In this document: in pieces, positions 50,177 through 59,451 of the stretch
Numbering within the stretch: the first letter of the stretch is position 1
How the letters are laid out: each line of letters begins with the position of its first letter
Source of the DNA: CBDDLD01 sp965230605
GTDB taxonomy: Bacteria; Bacteroidota; Bacteroidia; Flavobacteriales; Flavobacteriaceae
DNA: 64,000 nt
Direction: 5' to 3'
Assembly (NCBI GenBank): GCA_965230605.1
Contig: CBDDLD010000004.1
Coordinates: 2,542,001 to 2,606,000 of the forward strand
Notes under the pieces: model-generated
The model's database searches: none
What the model saw: only the letters and a program-made list of their open reading frames with translations
What the model was told of the DNA's origin: nothing
Made by a program: the position numbers and the translations under genes

Positions 50177-51130
50177 TTAGAGTTTTAAAATAGCAGACTT
50201 TTCTTTAAGTGCTTGTTTAAAGTTAGCTTTCAGGGAGAGTGCTTTATTGATATGTTTTAAAGCATTGTCTTTATCTTTTTTATGCTTATATATCTGAGCC
50301 AGTCTGTAATGTGCCCATTCTTTAGGCACGCCATCAGCAGCAGAATAGTTAGACAGATACGCGTTTAAACACATTTCGCCTTTATCGAGTTGTACATTAT
50401 AATCTGCACATACCTTACCGATCTGATAATGCAATGCATTGCGTTGATGTTTCTTATGAGCGGTCTCTATATTGCTTATAGCTTTGTCCGGCTGCTTTTG
50501 AGATTCGTATAAATTAGTCAGTTTTTCATAGCAGGTTAAAGAGCCTCCTACTTTTATGGCTTTTAAATAGTATTCTTCAGCTAGTTCAGGTTCATCATCA
50601 TATTCATAAACATATCCTTTGGCCAGGTAACCATCCACTTCGGATATCTGTTGTAACTGCTCGGCATATTTTAAAGACTTAGACGTGCTGCCTCCGATAA
50701 TGCCAGGTAACGATACATAGAGTTCTACCAATGCCCATCTGGCATTTATATGTTTAGGATCTAACTCAGCTGCTTTTTTAAAAGCTCTTTTTATATCGCC
50801 TACAAGTCCTAAAGCTTTTAACTTGCTGACACTAAGCGCTTTCATTCCCATAGCACCACCATATTTATAATGATAATCGGCATTACTAGGTTCTTTCTTT
50901 ACGAGCTTCTTGTATTCCTCGATGGCTTCGTCCCATTTCTTTTGGTGGCCATAGGCATCACCTAAGAGCTCTATAGCTTGCTTATCATCCTCATGAGCTT
51001 CAACATAATCATACAATAAATGTTCTGCTGCTACAAACTTTTTCTTAGAAATAAGATCTTGAGCATCTTCAATAGTAGACTGCCCGTAAAGACATACAGG
51101 TAGGATAAAAAGTATGATAAGTAGTCGCAT
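50177..51130 (-). CDS. Exported TPR-repeat protein
   Basis: The start chosen is ATG 51130 (MRLLIILFILPVCLYGQSTI), giving 317 residues with a signal peptide; a longer frame adds 12 residues before it. The mature protein is a chain of about seven tetratricopeptide repeats, for example KKWDEAIEEYKKLVKKEPSN and KAISNIETAHKKHQRNALHY. TPR proteins of this kind serve as scaffolds in the periplasm. No partner is evident; it is divergent from the alpha-2-macroglobulin-like gene. Confidence 0.82.
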   Translation of the reverse strand: MRLLIILFILPVCLYGQSTIEDAQDLISKKKFVAAEHLLYDYVEAHEDDKQAIELLGDAYGHQKKWDEAIEEYKKLVKKEPSNADYHYKYGGAMGMKALSVSKLKALGLVGDIKRAFKKAAELDPKHINARWALVELYVSLPGIIGGSTSKSLKYAEQLQQISEVDGYLAKGYVYEYDDEPELAEEYYLKAIKVGGSLTCYEKLTNLYESQKQPDKAISNIETAHKKHQRNALHYQIGKVCADYNVQLDKGEMCLNAYLSNYSAADGVPKEWAHYRLAQIYKHKKDKDNALKHINKALSLKANFKQALKEKSAILKL

Positions 51131-51267
51131 TCTTTTCAATTCATAGCATTTAGGCATCCGTAGCAAAAATAATAAGATATCTCTTATATTTTAAAATCCG
51201 TTTCATTCATTTCCCTAATAAAATGATTAACTTTCCTCATTAAACGCTACACTTAACTCAATTCGTA

Positions 51268-51275
51268 TAGTTTTG
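51268..51275 (+). promoter_or_regulatory. Candidate -7 box of the alpha-2-macroglobulin-like gene
   Basis: TAGTTTTG fits TAnnTTTG and ends 39 bases before the ATG at 51315. No upstream TTG element is clear. Confidence 0.3.
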
Positions 51276-51314
51276 GAATACCTTTTGAAGGACATTTGAT
51301 AGAAAACTAAATCT

Positions 51315-54300
51315 ATGAAAAATTACATCACTTGTATAATGATCATTTTATTCGCTCAATTCTCTAATGCTCAAGACACCAACAACTTTTATGCTGAGCA
51401 ATGGGAGAAGGTACAACAACTCGAAAATGAAGGACTAACAAAGTCTGCATTGGATGTTGTTAATGGAATAAAAGCAAGAGCCATTATCGATAAAAACAGA
51501 AGTCAGACCATAAAAAGTTTGCTTTATGTGAGTCGTTATGCATTAACGCTTGAAGAAGATGCCCAACTTAATATTGTCAATGATTTTAAGGCTGAAATTG
51601 ATCGTAGTGATGTGGTGACCAAGCATGTGCTAGAAAATTTACTAGCAACCATGTACTGGCAGTATTTTCAGCAAAGCCGATACCAATTCTACAATAGAAC
51701 AGAAACGGATACTAAGATAGATTCTAATGATTTCAGGACTTGGGATCTGAATACAATTTTTAATGAAATTCACACCTATTATCAACGTTCCTTAGAAAAT
51801 GGACTGGTATTACAACAAGAACGTCTAGAAGATTACAAAAACATTCTCATAGAGTTCGACAATTCTAAATTATACCGTCCTACACTTTACGATCTATTAA
51901 GTCATAATGCACTAACCTTCTACAAAACGGATGAGAACAGTATTACAAAGCCGGCCTATCAATTTAAAGTTGAAGACACAAAATTGATTGGTATAGGTTC
52001 TGACTTTATGAATCTTGAGTTAGAATCTAAAGATAGTACCTCTTTACAACTCAATGCATTAAAGATCTATCAAAGTCTGTTGCGTGTGCATCATCAGAAC
52101 AATCCTGATGCCTACACAGCGGTAAACATAGAACGTCTTAACTATGTGTATAACTATGCTATTTTCGAGGATAAGGATGCTCAATTTATTAAAACGCTCA
52201 ATACTGAAGCTAGTAGTATCAACACATCGCCACTTTCAGGATGGTATACCTACGAGTTAGCGCAACTCTACAGAAAACAAGGTTTAACATATACAAGCAA
52301 CGGTGATAATGACACACACCGTTGGAAACTAAAGGATGCCTTAGCGTTGTGTAATAATGTGATTACGTCGTTTCCGGGTAGCGAAGGTGCCAAACGCGCA
52401 GAAGTGTTGAAACAACAAATACTACAACCTTCTTTACAACTTGTAACTGAAGAACATATTCCAATTCAGCAATGGTCTCGTATACTGGTCAGTTATACAA
52501 ATATTGACTTGCTTAATTTCAAGCTTTTTAAAGTGACCCCTAAAGAGCTTGAGGACTATAGTCGAATATACAAACCTGAGGAACGTATTGAGTATTTGAG
52601 CAAACGCAAGCCTATTCAATTATGGAATGCTACTTTAAAAAATGAAGGCGATTATCAAACCCATAGTACTGAAGTTACTATACCTCAACTAGATAATGGG
52701 CTTTACATCGCTATGGCAACTCCGGTTGGAGATAATTCATCGAGTACGTTTGCAACAGACAATATTCAAGCAACAAATCTTGCATTAATTGAAAGCCCAG
52801 AAAATAATAAGATCGTCTATCAGGTAATCGATAGAATCAACGGACGCCCTATTTCTGGCGCTAAAGTAAAATTGACTTATAACGAAAATGGTAAGGATTC
52901 TAAGAAAGGTAAAGATTTTATCACGGATCGTAACGGACGATTCGTATTTCAAAAAGACCGGAAGTATTACAGAAATATAGAAGTTAAAGTATCAAAGAAT
53001 GATGACACAGGCCACTTTGGCGATTATTACATTAGTAGATCTTACAGATCAAATCCGCAAGAAAAACCAAATTATAATGCTTACACATTCACTGATCGCA
53101 GTATTTATAGACCTGGTCAAACAGTGCATTATAAAAGCATCGTCACAAAAACCTTTAAGGACAATACAGAAGTTAGTGGTGGTTTAAAGGCTACAATTTC
53201 ATTACACGATGTGAATGGTGTAAAAGTGTCAGAAACGCAATTAACCACGAATCAATTTGGCTCATTACATGGGGAGTTTGTACTTCCAAGCAGTGGTTTA
53301 ACCGGTGAGTTCTATATTCAAATCCAGTCTGACCTTATCGGTAGAGATTACCATTATATTTCCGTAGAGGAATATAAGCGTCCGAAGTTTAAAACGGAGT
53401 TCTTACCAATCACTGAAACGTTTAAGGTCAATGATGACATCATCATTAAGGGTAATGCTTTGGCTTTTGCAGGAAGCTCCATTACTGATGCCAAAGTGGT
53501 GTATACGGTAAGACGAAATGTGCAATTTCCTAGATGGTTCTACTGGAGTCGTCCTTATTATAATTCGGAAGCCCAAGAGATCACTTTCGGAGAAACAACA
53601 ACCAATGCAAAAGGCGAGTTTGAAATTACCTTTAAAGCCCTTCCGGATACTAATGCAAATAGAGACAATCTTCCTATATTCCAATATGAGGTGACTGCTG
53701 ATGTTACAGATATTAATGGCGAAACGCGAAGTGCTACCACTTTTGTGAATGTGGGATACCACACCATGACTGCAAATATTGTTGTGGCCAGCCAATTGGA
53801 TAAAGATAAAAAGTCACATGAGATCACTATTCAATCTCAAAACCTAAATGGCGAGTACGCTCCGGCAAAAGGCACACTAAGCATATATAAATTGAAAGCA
53901 CCTAATCGTGTGCTTAGACCACGACCATGGGGAGCACCAGATTATCAGATGCTGTCTGAAACAGAATTCGCTACCTTATTCCCGCACGAGGCCTATAAGG
54001 ATGAAAGCCAAGTAAACACTTGGGAACGTGGAGAACGTGTCTTTAGTGAAGCCTTTGATACAGAGACATCAAAAACGGTGACTCTAAAGCGTACCAAGCG
54101 ATGGGAATCAGGGCAATACATCATTGTATTAGAGAGTAAAGACAACTTTGGTCAAGCTATTAAAGATGAGGCTTATACTAGGTTCTACAGTGAAAAAGAC
54201 AAGAGCACATTAGATAATGCCCTATTCTCTATAAACCTAGATAAAGATCAGTATAAAGCAGGAGATATAGCTAAAGTGACTTTAGCTTCAGCGTCTAAAG

Positions 54301-57300
54301 ATGTTACCATCATGCTAGATATTGAAAAAGATGGTAAAGTGATAGACACACAGATTATTCAGCTTAACAATTCCAAAAAGACCATCAGTATTCCTGTGAA
54401 TTCAGAGGACGTAGGTGGATTTGCGGTAAAGTATAGTTTTGCAGCTTATAATTCATACCGATCAGGCAGCTTAATTGTTCCTGTACCTTATCCATCAAAG
54501 GATCTTCAGATTGAGACCAAAACCTTTAGAGACAAACTGAAACCCGGGCAAGAAGAAACCTGGAGCTTTACCGTAAAAGGACCTAAAGGCGATAAAGTGT
54601 CTGCAGAGTTATTAGCCAGTATGTATGATGCCTCCTTAGATGAGTTTAGAGGGCACCAATGGTACTTTGAGCCGATTCAACGCGCTAACTACTATAGTAG
54701 AAGTCGTAGCAATAGTAGACGTAGTTTTGGAATAACTAGTTTTAATTTGTATAACCGTTTTAAATCCATTTCCAGTTACCCAACACAAGCCTATGACCAA
54801 CTCAATTGGTTTGGGTTCCGGTTTGGAAGAAATCAAATTTTATATAAAAGAGAGAGTACAGTAGCTAATATGCTAGCTACGGAACCTGCTGCAGTGGCAG
54901 ATGCTGAAATAGTTGAAGAAGTAAATTTATCTATAGCTCAACCGCCTAGTGCCCCTGAATCTGATAGTATCAAAGGTTTCGCCGATGTTGATAAATGGAC
55001 CACAAATAATTCTGATGATAGCGCAGAAAATAATCAAAATAATTTCGAAAATATTCAAATACGTAAGAATCTTCAGGAGACCGCATTCTTTTTCCCAACC
55101 TTACAAACAGATGCTGAAGGTAATGTCAGTTTCAATTTTACCGCTCCTGAAGCCTTAACCAAATGGAAGCTTCAGTTATTGGCACATACCAAAGCTTTAG
55201 AGACCACGGTGACCACATTAGAAACTGTCACGCAAAAAGAACTCATGGTCATCCCTAATGCACCACGTTTCTTACGTGAAGGCGATCAGATTACCATAAG
55301 TACAAAGATCTCTAACCTTACTGAAAATGCATTGAAGGGTAATGCCAAATTAGAATTAACGGATGCTGTCACCGGTGCTGTTATAGATACTGACTTAGGC
55401 AATACCAATGCTACTAAATCATTCGCTGTGGATGCCAAGGGCAATACACAGGTATCTTGGGATTTGAGTATTCCGGATGATGTGCAAGCGGTTCAGTATA
55501 CGATTTTAGCGAAGACCGAAAACTTTGGAGATGGGGAACAAAATGCGTTACCGGTATTAAGCAACCGTATGCTGGTTACAGAGACCTTACCGATGTGGGT
55601 GAGAAGTAATGAGACCCGTACGTTTACTCTAGATAAATTAAAGAATACGACCTCAACCACACTAAAGCATCATAAACTGACTTTAGAGATGACATCGAAT
55701 CCGGCATGGTATGCTGTTCAGGCCTTGCCTTACCTTATGGAATATCCGTATGACTGTAACGAGCAAACCTTCTCCAGATACTATGCTAATGCCTTAGCAC
55801 AGCACATTGTAAAATCGAATCCAAAGATTGAAGCCGTATTTAATCAATGGAAATCGCAAGATGCATTATTGAGTAATCTAGAAAAGAATCAAGAGTTGAA
55901 ATCTTTACTCATTCAGGAAACACCTTGGTTACGTGATGCTCAATCAGAAGCAGAGCAAAAGAAGCGTATCGGATTGTTATTCGATCTTAACAAAATGAAT
56001 AACGAATTACAGTCCTCGTTACAAAAACTAAGAAGTAACCAATCGCCTACCGGAGGGTGGCCATGGTTTAAAGGTGGACGTACCAACAGGTACATTACAC
56101 AACATATTATTGCCGGTTTTGGACATTTGAAGCAATTGAATGTCACCTCAAAGCACGGTGAGCAAAATATGGTGCAAAGAGCACTGGCCTACCTGGATGA
56201 GCAATTCGTAAAAGAATACAAGGATCTTAAGCGCTACAATAAGGATGTGGATTTATCTAAAGATCATCTGAGTTATATGCAGTTGCATTACTTATATACG
56301 CGTAGTTCTTATCCTGAAATACAACCTTCAAAAGAAGTTAAAGACATTATGGATTACTACCATGGTCAGATAAAAGCTTATTGGTTAAAGCGATCTTTAT
56401 ATGCTAAAGGATTGATGACCTTAGCGATGCATAGAATGAATGATTCTAAAACAGCGCAAAAGATCATACGTTCGCTTAGAGAAAATAGTATTACTTCTGA
56501 TGAATTGGGCATGTACTGGAAGGCAAATACCAATTCCTGGTATTGGTATCAGGCTTCGATAGAGACCCAAGCCCTACTGATTGAAGCATTCTCAGAAGTT
56601 GATGGTGATATTGATACTATTGACAACTTGAAGATCTGGTTACTTAAGAACAAGCAAACTAATAAATGGGAAACGACCAAAGCGACTACCGAGGCTGTCT
56701 ATGCTTTACTATTACAGGGTAGCGACTGGCTAAGCGTTACCGAAATGGTAAATGTGAGTATTGGTGATACTTCAATTGACCCATCGCAATTAGATGATGT
56801 ACAAGTTGAAGCCGGAACGGGATATTATAAGACATCGTGGACGGGTGCTGAAGTTGCTCCTGAAATGGCCAAAGTCACATTGACCAAAAAAGGTGACGGT
56901 ATTGCCTGGGGTGGCTTGTATTGGCAGTATTTTGAAGATCTGGACAAGATCACTTCTGCTGAAACCCCATTGCAGTTAAAGAAAAAATTGTTTGTAAAAT
57001 CGAACACGGATACCGGAGAAGTGATCACTGAGATTACTTCAGACACTCAATTAAAGGTTGGTGATCTCGTACGTGTACGTATCGAATTACGTTCTGACCG
57101 CGATATGGAATTTGTTCATATGAAAGATATGCGAGCGGCTGGTTTAGAGCCTATCGATGTGATTTCGAGATATAAATGGCAAGATGGTTTGGGTTATTAC
57201 CAAAGCACAAAAGATGCAGCAACAAACTTCTTCTTTGATTATTTACCTAAAGGCGTCTATGTTTTTGAATACGATCTTAGGGTGAATAATGCAGGGGATA

Positions 57301-57386
57301 TGAGCAATGGTATTACGACCATTCAGAGCATGTATGCACCTGAATTTACAAGTCATAGTGAAGGGGTTAGAGTGAAGGTAAAATAG
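51315..57386 (+). CDS. Giant bacterial alpha-2-macroglobulin-like protein
   Basis: This 2023-residue protein has a signal peptide (MKNYITCIMIILFAQFSNAQ). An N-terminal helical part of about 400 residues follows, then a series of macroglobulin domains (for example AYTFTDRSIYRPGQTVHYKS, TEFLPITETFKVNDDIIIKG). A low-complexity, serine- and asparagine-rich bait-like region lies near residues 1210-1265, and an ANG/TED part carries TAFFFPTLQTDAEGNVSFNF-type sequence. The thioester-like motif PYDCNEQTF has Cys1481 with CxEQ kept, but Asp in place of the usual Gly before Cys. Family members trap proteases in the periplasm. It is monocistronic. Confidence 0.9.
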   Translation: MKNYITCIMIILFAQFSNAQDTNNFYAEQWEKVQQLENEGLTKSALDVVNGIKARAIIDKNRSQTIKSLLYVSRYALTLEEDAQLNIVNDFKAEIDRSDVVTKHVLENLLATMYWQYFQQSRYQFYNRTETDTKIDSNDFRTWDLNTIFNEIHTYYQRSLENGLVLQQERLEDYKNILIEFDNSKLYRPTLYDLLSHNALTFYKTDENSITKPAYQFKVEDTKLIGIGSDFMNLELESKDSTSLQLNALKIYQSLLRVHHQNNPDAYTAVNIERLNYVYNYAIFEDKDAQFIKTLNTEASSINTSPLSGWYTYELAQLYRKQGLTYTSNGDNDTHRWKLKDALALCNNVITSFPGSEGAKRAEVLKQQILQPSLQLVTEEHIPIQQWSRILVSYTNIDLLNFKLFKVTPKELEDYSRIYKPEERIEYLSKRKPIQLWNATLKNEGDYQTHSTEVTIPQLDNGLYIAMATPVGDNSSSTFATDNIQATNLALIESPENNKIVYQVIDRINGRPISGAKVKLTYNENGKDSKKGKDFITDRNGRFVFQKDRKYYRNIEVKVSKNDDTGHFGDYYISRSYRSNPQEKPNYNAYTFTDRSIYRPGQTVHYKSIVTKTFKDNTEVSGGLKATISLHDVNGVKVSETQLTTNQFGSLHGEFVLPSSGLTGEFYIQIQSDLIGRDYHYISVEEYKRPKFKTEFLPITETFKVNDDIIIKGNALAFAGSSITDAKVVYTVRRNVQFPRWFYWSRPYYNSEAQEITFGETTTNAKGEFEITFKALPDTNANRDNLPIFQYEVTADVTDINGETRSATTFVNVGYHTMTANIVVASQLDKDKKSHEITIQSQNLNGEYAPAKGTLSIYKLKAPNRVLRPRPWGAPDYQMLSETEFATLFPHEAYKDESQVNTWERGERVFSEAFDTETSKTVTLKRTKRWESGQYIIVLESKDNFGQAIKDEAYTRFYSEKDKSTLDNALFSINLDKDQYKAGDIAKVTLASASKDVTIMLDIEKDGKVIDTQIIQLNNSKKTISIPVNSEDVGGFAVKYSFAAYNSYRSGSLIVPVPYPSKDLQIETKTFRDKLKPGQEETWSFTVKGPKGDKVSAELLASMYDASLDEFRGHQWYFEPIQRANYYSRSRSNSRRSFGITSFNLYNRFKSISSYPTQAYDQLNWFGFRFGRNQILYKRESTVANMLATEPAAVADAEIVEEVNLSIAQPPSAPESDSIKGFADVDKWTTNNSDDSAENNQNNFENIQIRKNLQETAFFFPTLQTDAEGNVSFNFTAPEALTKWKLQLLAHTKALETTVTTLETVTQKELMVIPNAPRFLREGDQITISTKISNLTENALKGNAKLELTDAVTGAVIDTDLGNTNATKSFAVDAKGNTQVSWDLSIPDDVQAVQYTILAKTENFGDGEQNALPVLSNRMLVTETLPMWVRSNETRTFTLDKLKNTTSTTLKHHKLTLEMTSNPAWYAVQALPYLMEYPYDCNEQTFSRYYANALAQHIVKSNPKIEAVFNQWKSQDALLSNLEKNQELKSLLIQETPWLRDAQSEAEQKKRIGLLFDLNKMNNELQSSLQKLRSNQSPTGGWPWFKGGRTNRYITQHIIAGFGHLKQLNVTSKHGEQNMVQRALAYLDEQFVKEYKDLKRYNKDVDLSKDHLSYMQLHYLYTRSSYPEIQPSKEVKDIMDYYHGQIKAYWLKRSLYAKGLMTLAMHRMNDSKTAQKIIRSLRENSITSDELGMYWKANTNSWYWYQASIETQALLIEAFSEVDGDIDTIDNLKIWLLKNKQTNKWETTKATTEAVYALLLQGSDWLSVTEMVNVSIGDTSIDPSQLDDVQVEAGTGYYKTSWTGAEVAPEMAKVTLTKKGDGIAWGGLYWQYFEDLDKITSAETPLQLKKKLFVKSNTDTGEVITEITSDTQLKVGDLVRVRIELRSDRDMEFVHMKDMRAAGLEPIDVISRYKWQDGLGYYQSTKDAATNFFFDYLPKGVYVFEYDLRVNNAGDMSNGITTIQSMYAPEFTSHSEGVRVKVK

Positions 57387-57440
57387 GCCAATGTCAGTAT
57401 TCATAATATATTCCGACTGAACCTTAGAATTTTTTTTTCG

Positions 57441-57448
57441 TACATTTA
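57441..57448 (+). promoter_or_regulatory. Candidate -7 box of the DoxX-like gene
   Basis: TACATTTA matches seven of eight bases of TAnnTTTG and lies 29 bases before the ATG at 57478, after a T-run. This is a weak call. Confidence 0.3.
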
Positions 57449-57477
57449 TAAATACTAACTAATAAATTTTAGAGATT

Positions 57478-57849
57478 ATGAACGCAAAAGTTTCTATGGT
57501 TCTTAGGATTTTACTAGGAATCTTTGTTCTTGTTTTTGGGGTAAATAAGTTTTATAGCTTTTTACCTATGCCTGAATTAGGTGGCGATGCCGGCGCCTAT
57601 TTTGGAGCCTTAATGAATTCTAAAACTATGACTCTAGTTGCTATCGTAGAGATCGTTGCAGGTTTAGCATTAATATTCAATAAATATGGTGCATTAATGG
57701 CACTTATCTTAATGAGTGTTTCTGTGAATGCTGTATTATTTCATGCGGTTTTAGACCCGGGAGGAATTGGTGGTGCAGCTGCCCTTATAGTACTTAACAT
57801 ACTTGTATTATACAGTTATAAAGACAAGTATAAAGACCTTCTCAGTTAA
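57478..57849 (+). CDS. DoxX family membrane protein
   Basis: This 123-residue protein has four membrane segments (VLRILLGIFVLVFGVNKFYS, MTLVAIVEIVAGLALIFNKY, ALMALILMSVSVNAVLFHAV, AAALIVLNILVLYSYKDKY). The FGVNKF and VNAVLFHAVLDPGG blocks are typical of DoxX-like proteins. The function is unknown. It ends 15 bases before a strong bidirectional terminator that it shares with the convergent lipoprotein gene. Confidence 0.83.
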   Translation: MNAKVSMVLRILLGIFVLVFGVNKFYSFLPMPELGGDAGAYFGALMNSKTMTLVAIVEIVAGLALIFNKYGALMALILMSVSVNAVLFHAVLDPGGIGGAAALIVLNILVLYSYKDKYKDLLS

Positions 57850-57864
57850 AGGTTAACAGCATAA

Positions 57865-57893
57865 AAAAAGAGGCTCCAATGGAGCCTCTTTTT
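57865..57893. terminator. Bidirectional Rho-independent terminator
   Basis: A perfect 13-base stem, AAAAAGAGGCTCC (57865-57877) with GGAGCCTCTTTTT (57881-57893), closes on a 3-base loop. It has T-rich exits on both strands. It ends both the DoxX-like gene and the convergent DUF4136 gene, whose stop codon overlaps the stem by two bases. Confidence 0.92.
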
Positions 57894-58410
57894 ATTTTTT
57901 AGGAGGATACTTGCTCAGTACTTTTTCAACTAAAGCTGTAAAGACTGCTTCGCGTTTCTCAGGAGAGGCATTAGGGTTAAAACGTCCTTCTGAAACTGCT
58001 TGCCAAAATAGACCACCTTTATTTTCATTTACAAAATCAAAAACGATACGACGTGTCGGGTTGGATTGGCCTACAGGAAGTCCGACCGAGATACCACCAC
58101 CTACATTACGCCCGGTGCCACCAACGCCAACACCAACATTACTGTTGGGTTGACTCTCATATTCTTCACTTTGAATATCAATAAAAAAATCAGGAGTATC
58201 AGATAGTTGAAGCCCAATGCTCTCTAATTTAGCATCTAAAGCTCTAAGTAATCGTTTGGTATCTAATTGACTAAGACCTGTATTCATGTCACCATAGTAG
58301 TTATAGGTCTTGTATTTCGAAAAATCCGTAGTCTTCTCGTAGTCATAGTTTACGACTACACCACATGAGCTTAGCAGTAACACTGCTAGTAATAATCTAA
58401 AAATCTTCAT
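57892..58410 (-). CDS. DUF4136 family lipoprotein
   Basis: This 172-residue protein has a lipobox (LLLAVLLLSSCG, Cys16) and the DUF4136 pattern: VVVNYDYEKTTDFSKYKTYN near the N-terminus, LLRALDAKLESIGLQLSDTP in the middle and GRFNPNASPEKREAVFTALVEKVLSKYPPK at the end. A glycine/valine-rich stretch (VGVGVGGTGRNVGGGISVG) is typical. The function is unknown. It follows obg by 10 bases on the minus strand. Confidence 0.85.
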   Translation of the reverse strand: MKIFRLLLAVLLLSSCGVVVNYDYEKTTDFSKYKTYNYYGDMNTGLSQLDTKRLLRALDAKLESIGLQLSDTPDFFIDIQSEEYESQPNSNVGVGVGGTGRNVGGGISVGLPVGQSNPTRRIVFDFVNENKGGLFWQAVSEGRFNPNASPEKREAVFTALVEKVLSKYPPKK

Positions 58411-58420
58411 AGCATTATAT

Positions 58421-59419
58421 TTAAGCCTGTAGCATTTTCCAGAGCACGTCTTTCAACTTGGTAATGCCCTGTTGTGCTACAGATGATATAAAGATATAAT
58501 CAATTGGTAAGTTTTCGTCTAATTCTTTTGTTAATTCTGCTTTAAGCTCTTCATCTAGCATGTCCGATTTGGAGATAGCGACCATGCGTTCTTTATCTAA
58601 CATTTCAGGATTGTAACGTCGTAATTCATCAAGCAGAACAAAATACTGTTTGGCAATATCGTCTGCGTCTGCCGGTATTAAGAATAATAAAATCGAGTTA
58701 CGCTCAATGTGACGTAAGAAATAATGTCCTAAACCTTTGCCTTCAGCTGCACCTTCAATAATCCCCGGAATATCAGCCATTACAAAAGATTGATAATCCC
58801 TATACTCTACAATCCCCAGATTAGGTTTAAGTGTTGTAAACTCATAATCTGCAATCTTAGGTTTTGCAGAAGTGATTACTGACAATAGTGTGGATTTACC
58901 TGCATTAGGGAATCCTACCAAACCAACATCCGCTAAAAGCTTTAATTCTATAGTCACACGCTTTTCTTCTAAAGGGATTCCAGGTTGTGCGTATCGCGGT
59001 GTTTGATTGGTGGAGCTTTTAAAGTTCCAGTTTCCTAAGCCTCCTTTACCACCTTCACATAAGATCTTTTCTTCTTTGTCCTCAGTGATTTCAAAAATAA
59101 CGGTATCAGTTTCCGTATCCTTTATTACTGTACCAAGAGGGACATCGATATATACATCTTCACCATCAGCTCCGGTACTTCTATTTTTACTACCGTGTGC
59201 ACCATGTCCGGCTTTAAAGTGCTTTTTGAATTTTAAGTGGTATAAGGTCCACAAATTAGAATTTCCTCTGACAATAATATGACCGCCACGGCCACCATCA
59301 CCTCCGTCCGGTCCGCCTTTGGCAATATATTTTTCGCGATGCAAGTGTGTAGAGCCCTTACCTCCATTCCCTGAGGCTGCATAAATCTTTACATAGTCTA
59401 CAAAATTACCTTCAGTCAT
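58421..59419 (-). CDS. obg: GTPase Obg
   Basis: This 332-residue protein has the glycine-rich Obg fold (about 1-157, GGKGSTHLHREKYIAKGGPD and GGKGGLGNWNFKSSTNQTP) and a GTPase domain with LVGFPNAGKSTLLS (G1), ADIPGIIEGAAEGKGLGHYF (G3) and ISKSDM (G4). The C-terminal OCT domain of some Obg proteins is absent. Obg acts in late ribosome assembly and stress signalling. It lies 32 bases downstream of the HPRT-adenylate kinase gene. Confidence 0.95.
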   Translation of the reverse strand: MTEGNFVDYVKIYAASGNGGKGSTHLHREKYIAKGGPDGGDGGRGGHIIVRGNSNLWTLYHLKFKKHFKAGHGAHGSKNRSTGADGEDVYIDVPLGTVIKDTETDTVIFEITEDKEEKILCEGGKGGLGNWNFKSSTNQTPRYAQPGIPLEEKRVTIELKLLADVGLVGFPNAGKSTLLSVITSAKPKIADYEFTTLKPNLGIVEYRDYQSFVMADIPGIIEGAAEGKGLGHYFLRHIERNSILLFLIPADADDIAKQYFVLLDELRRYNPEMLDKERMVAISKSDMLDEELKAELTKELDENLPIDYIFISSVAQQGITKLKDVLWKMLQA

Positions 59420-59451
59420 TGGATTATAACTCTAAAACGAGAATTTAATAA

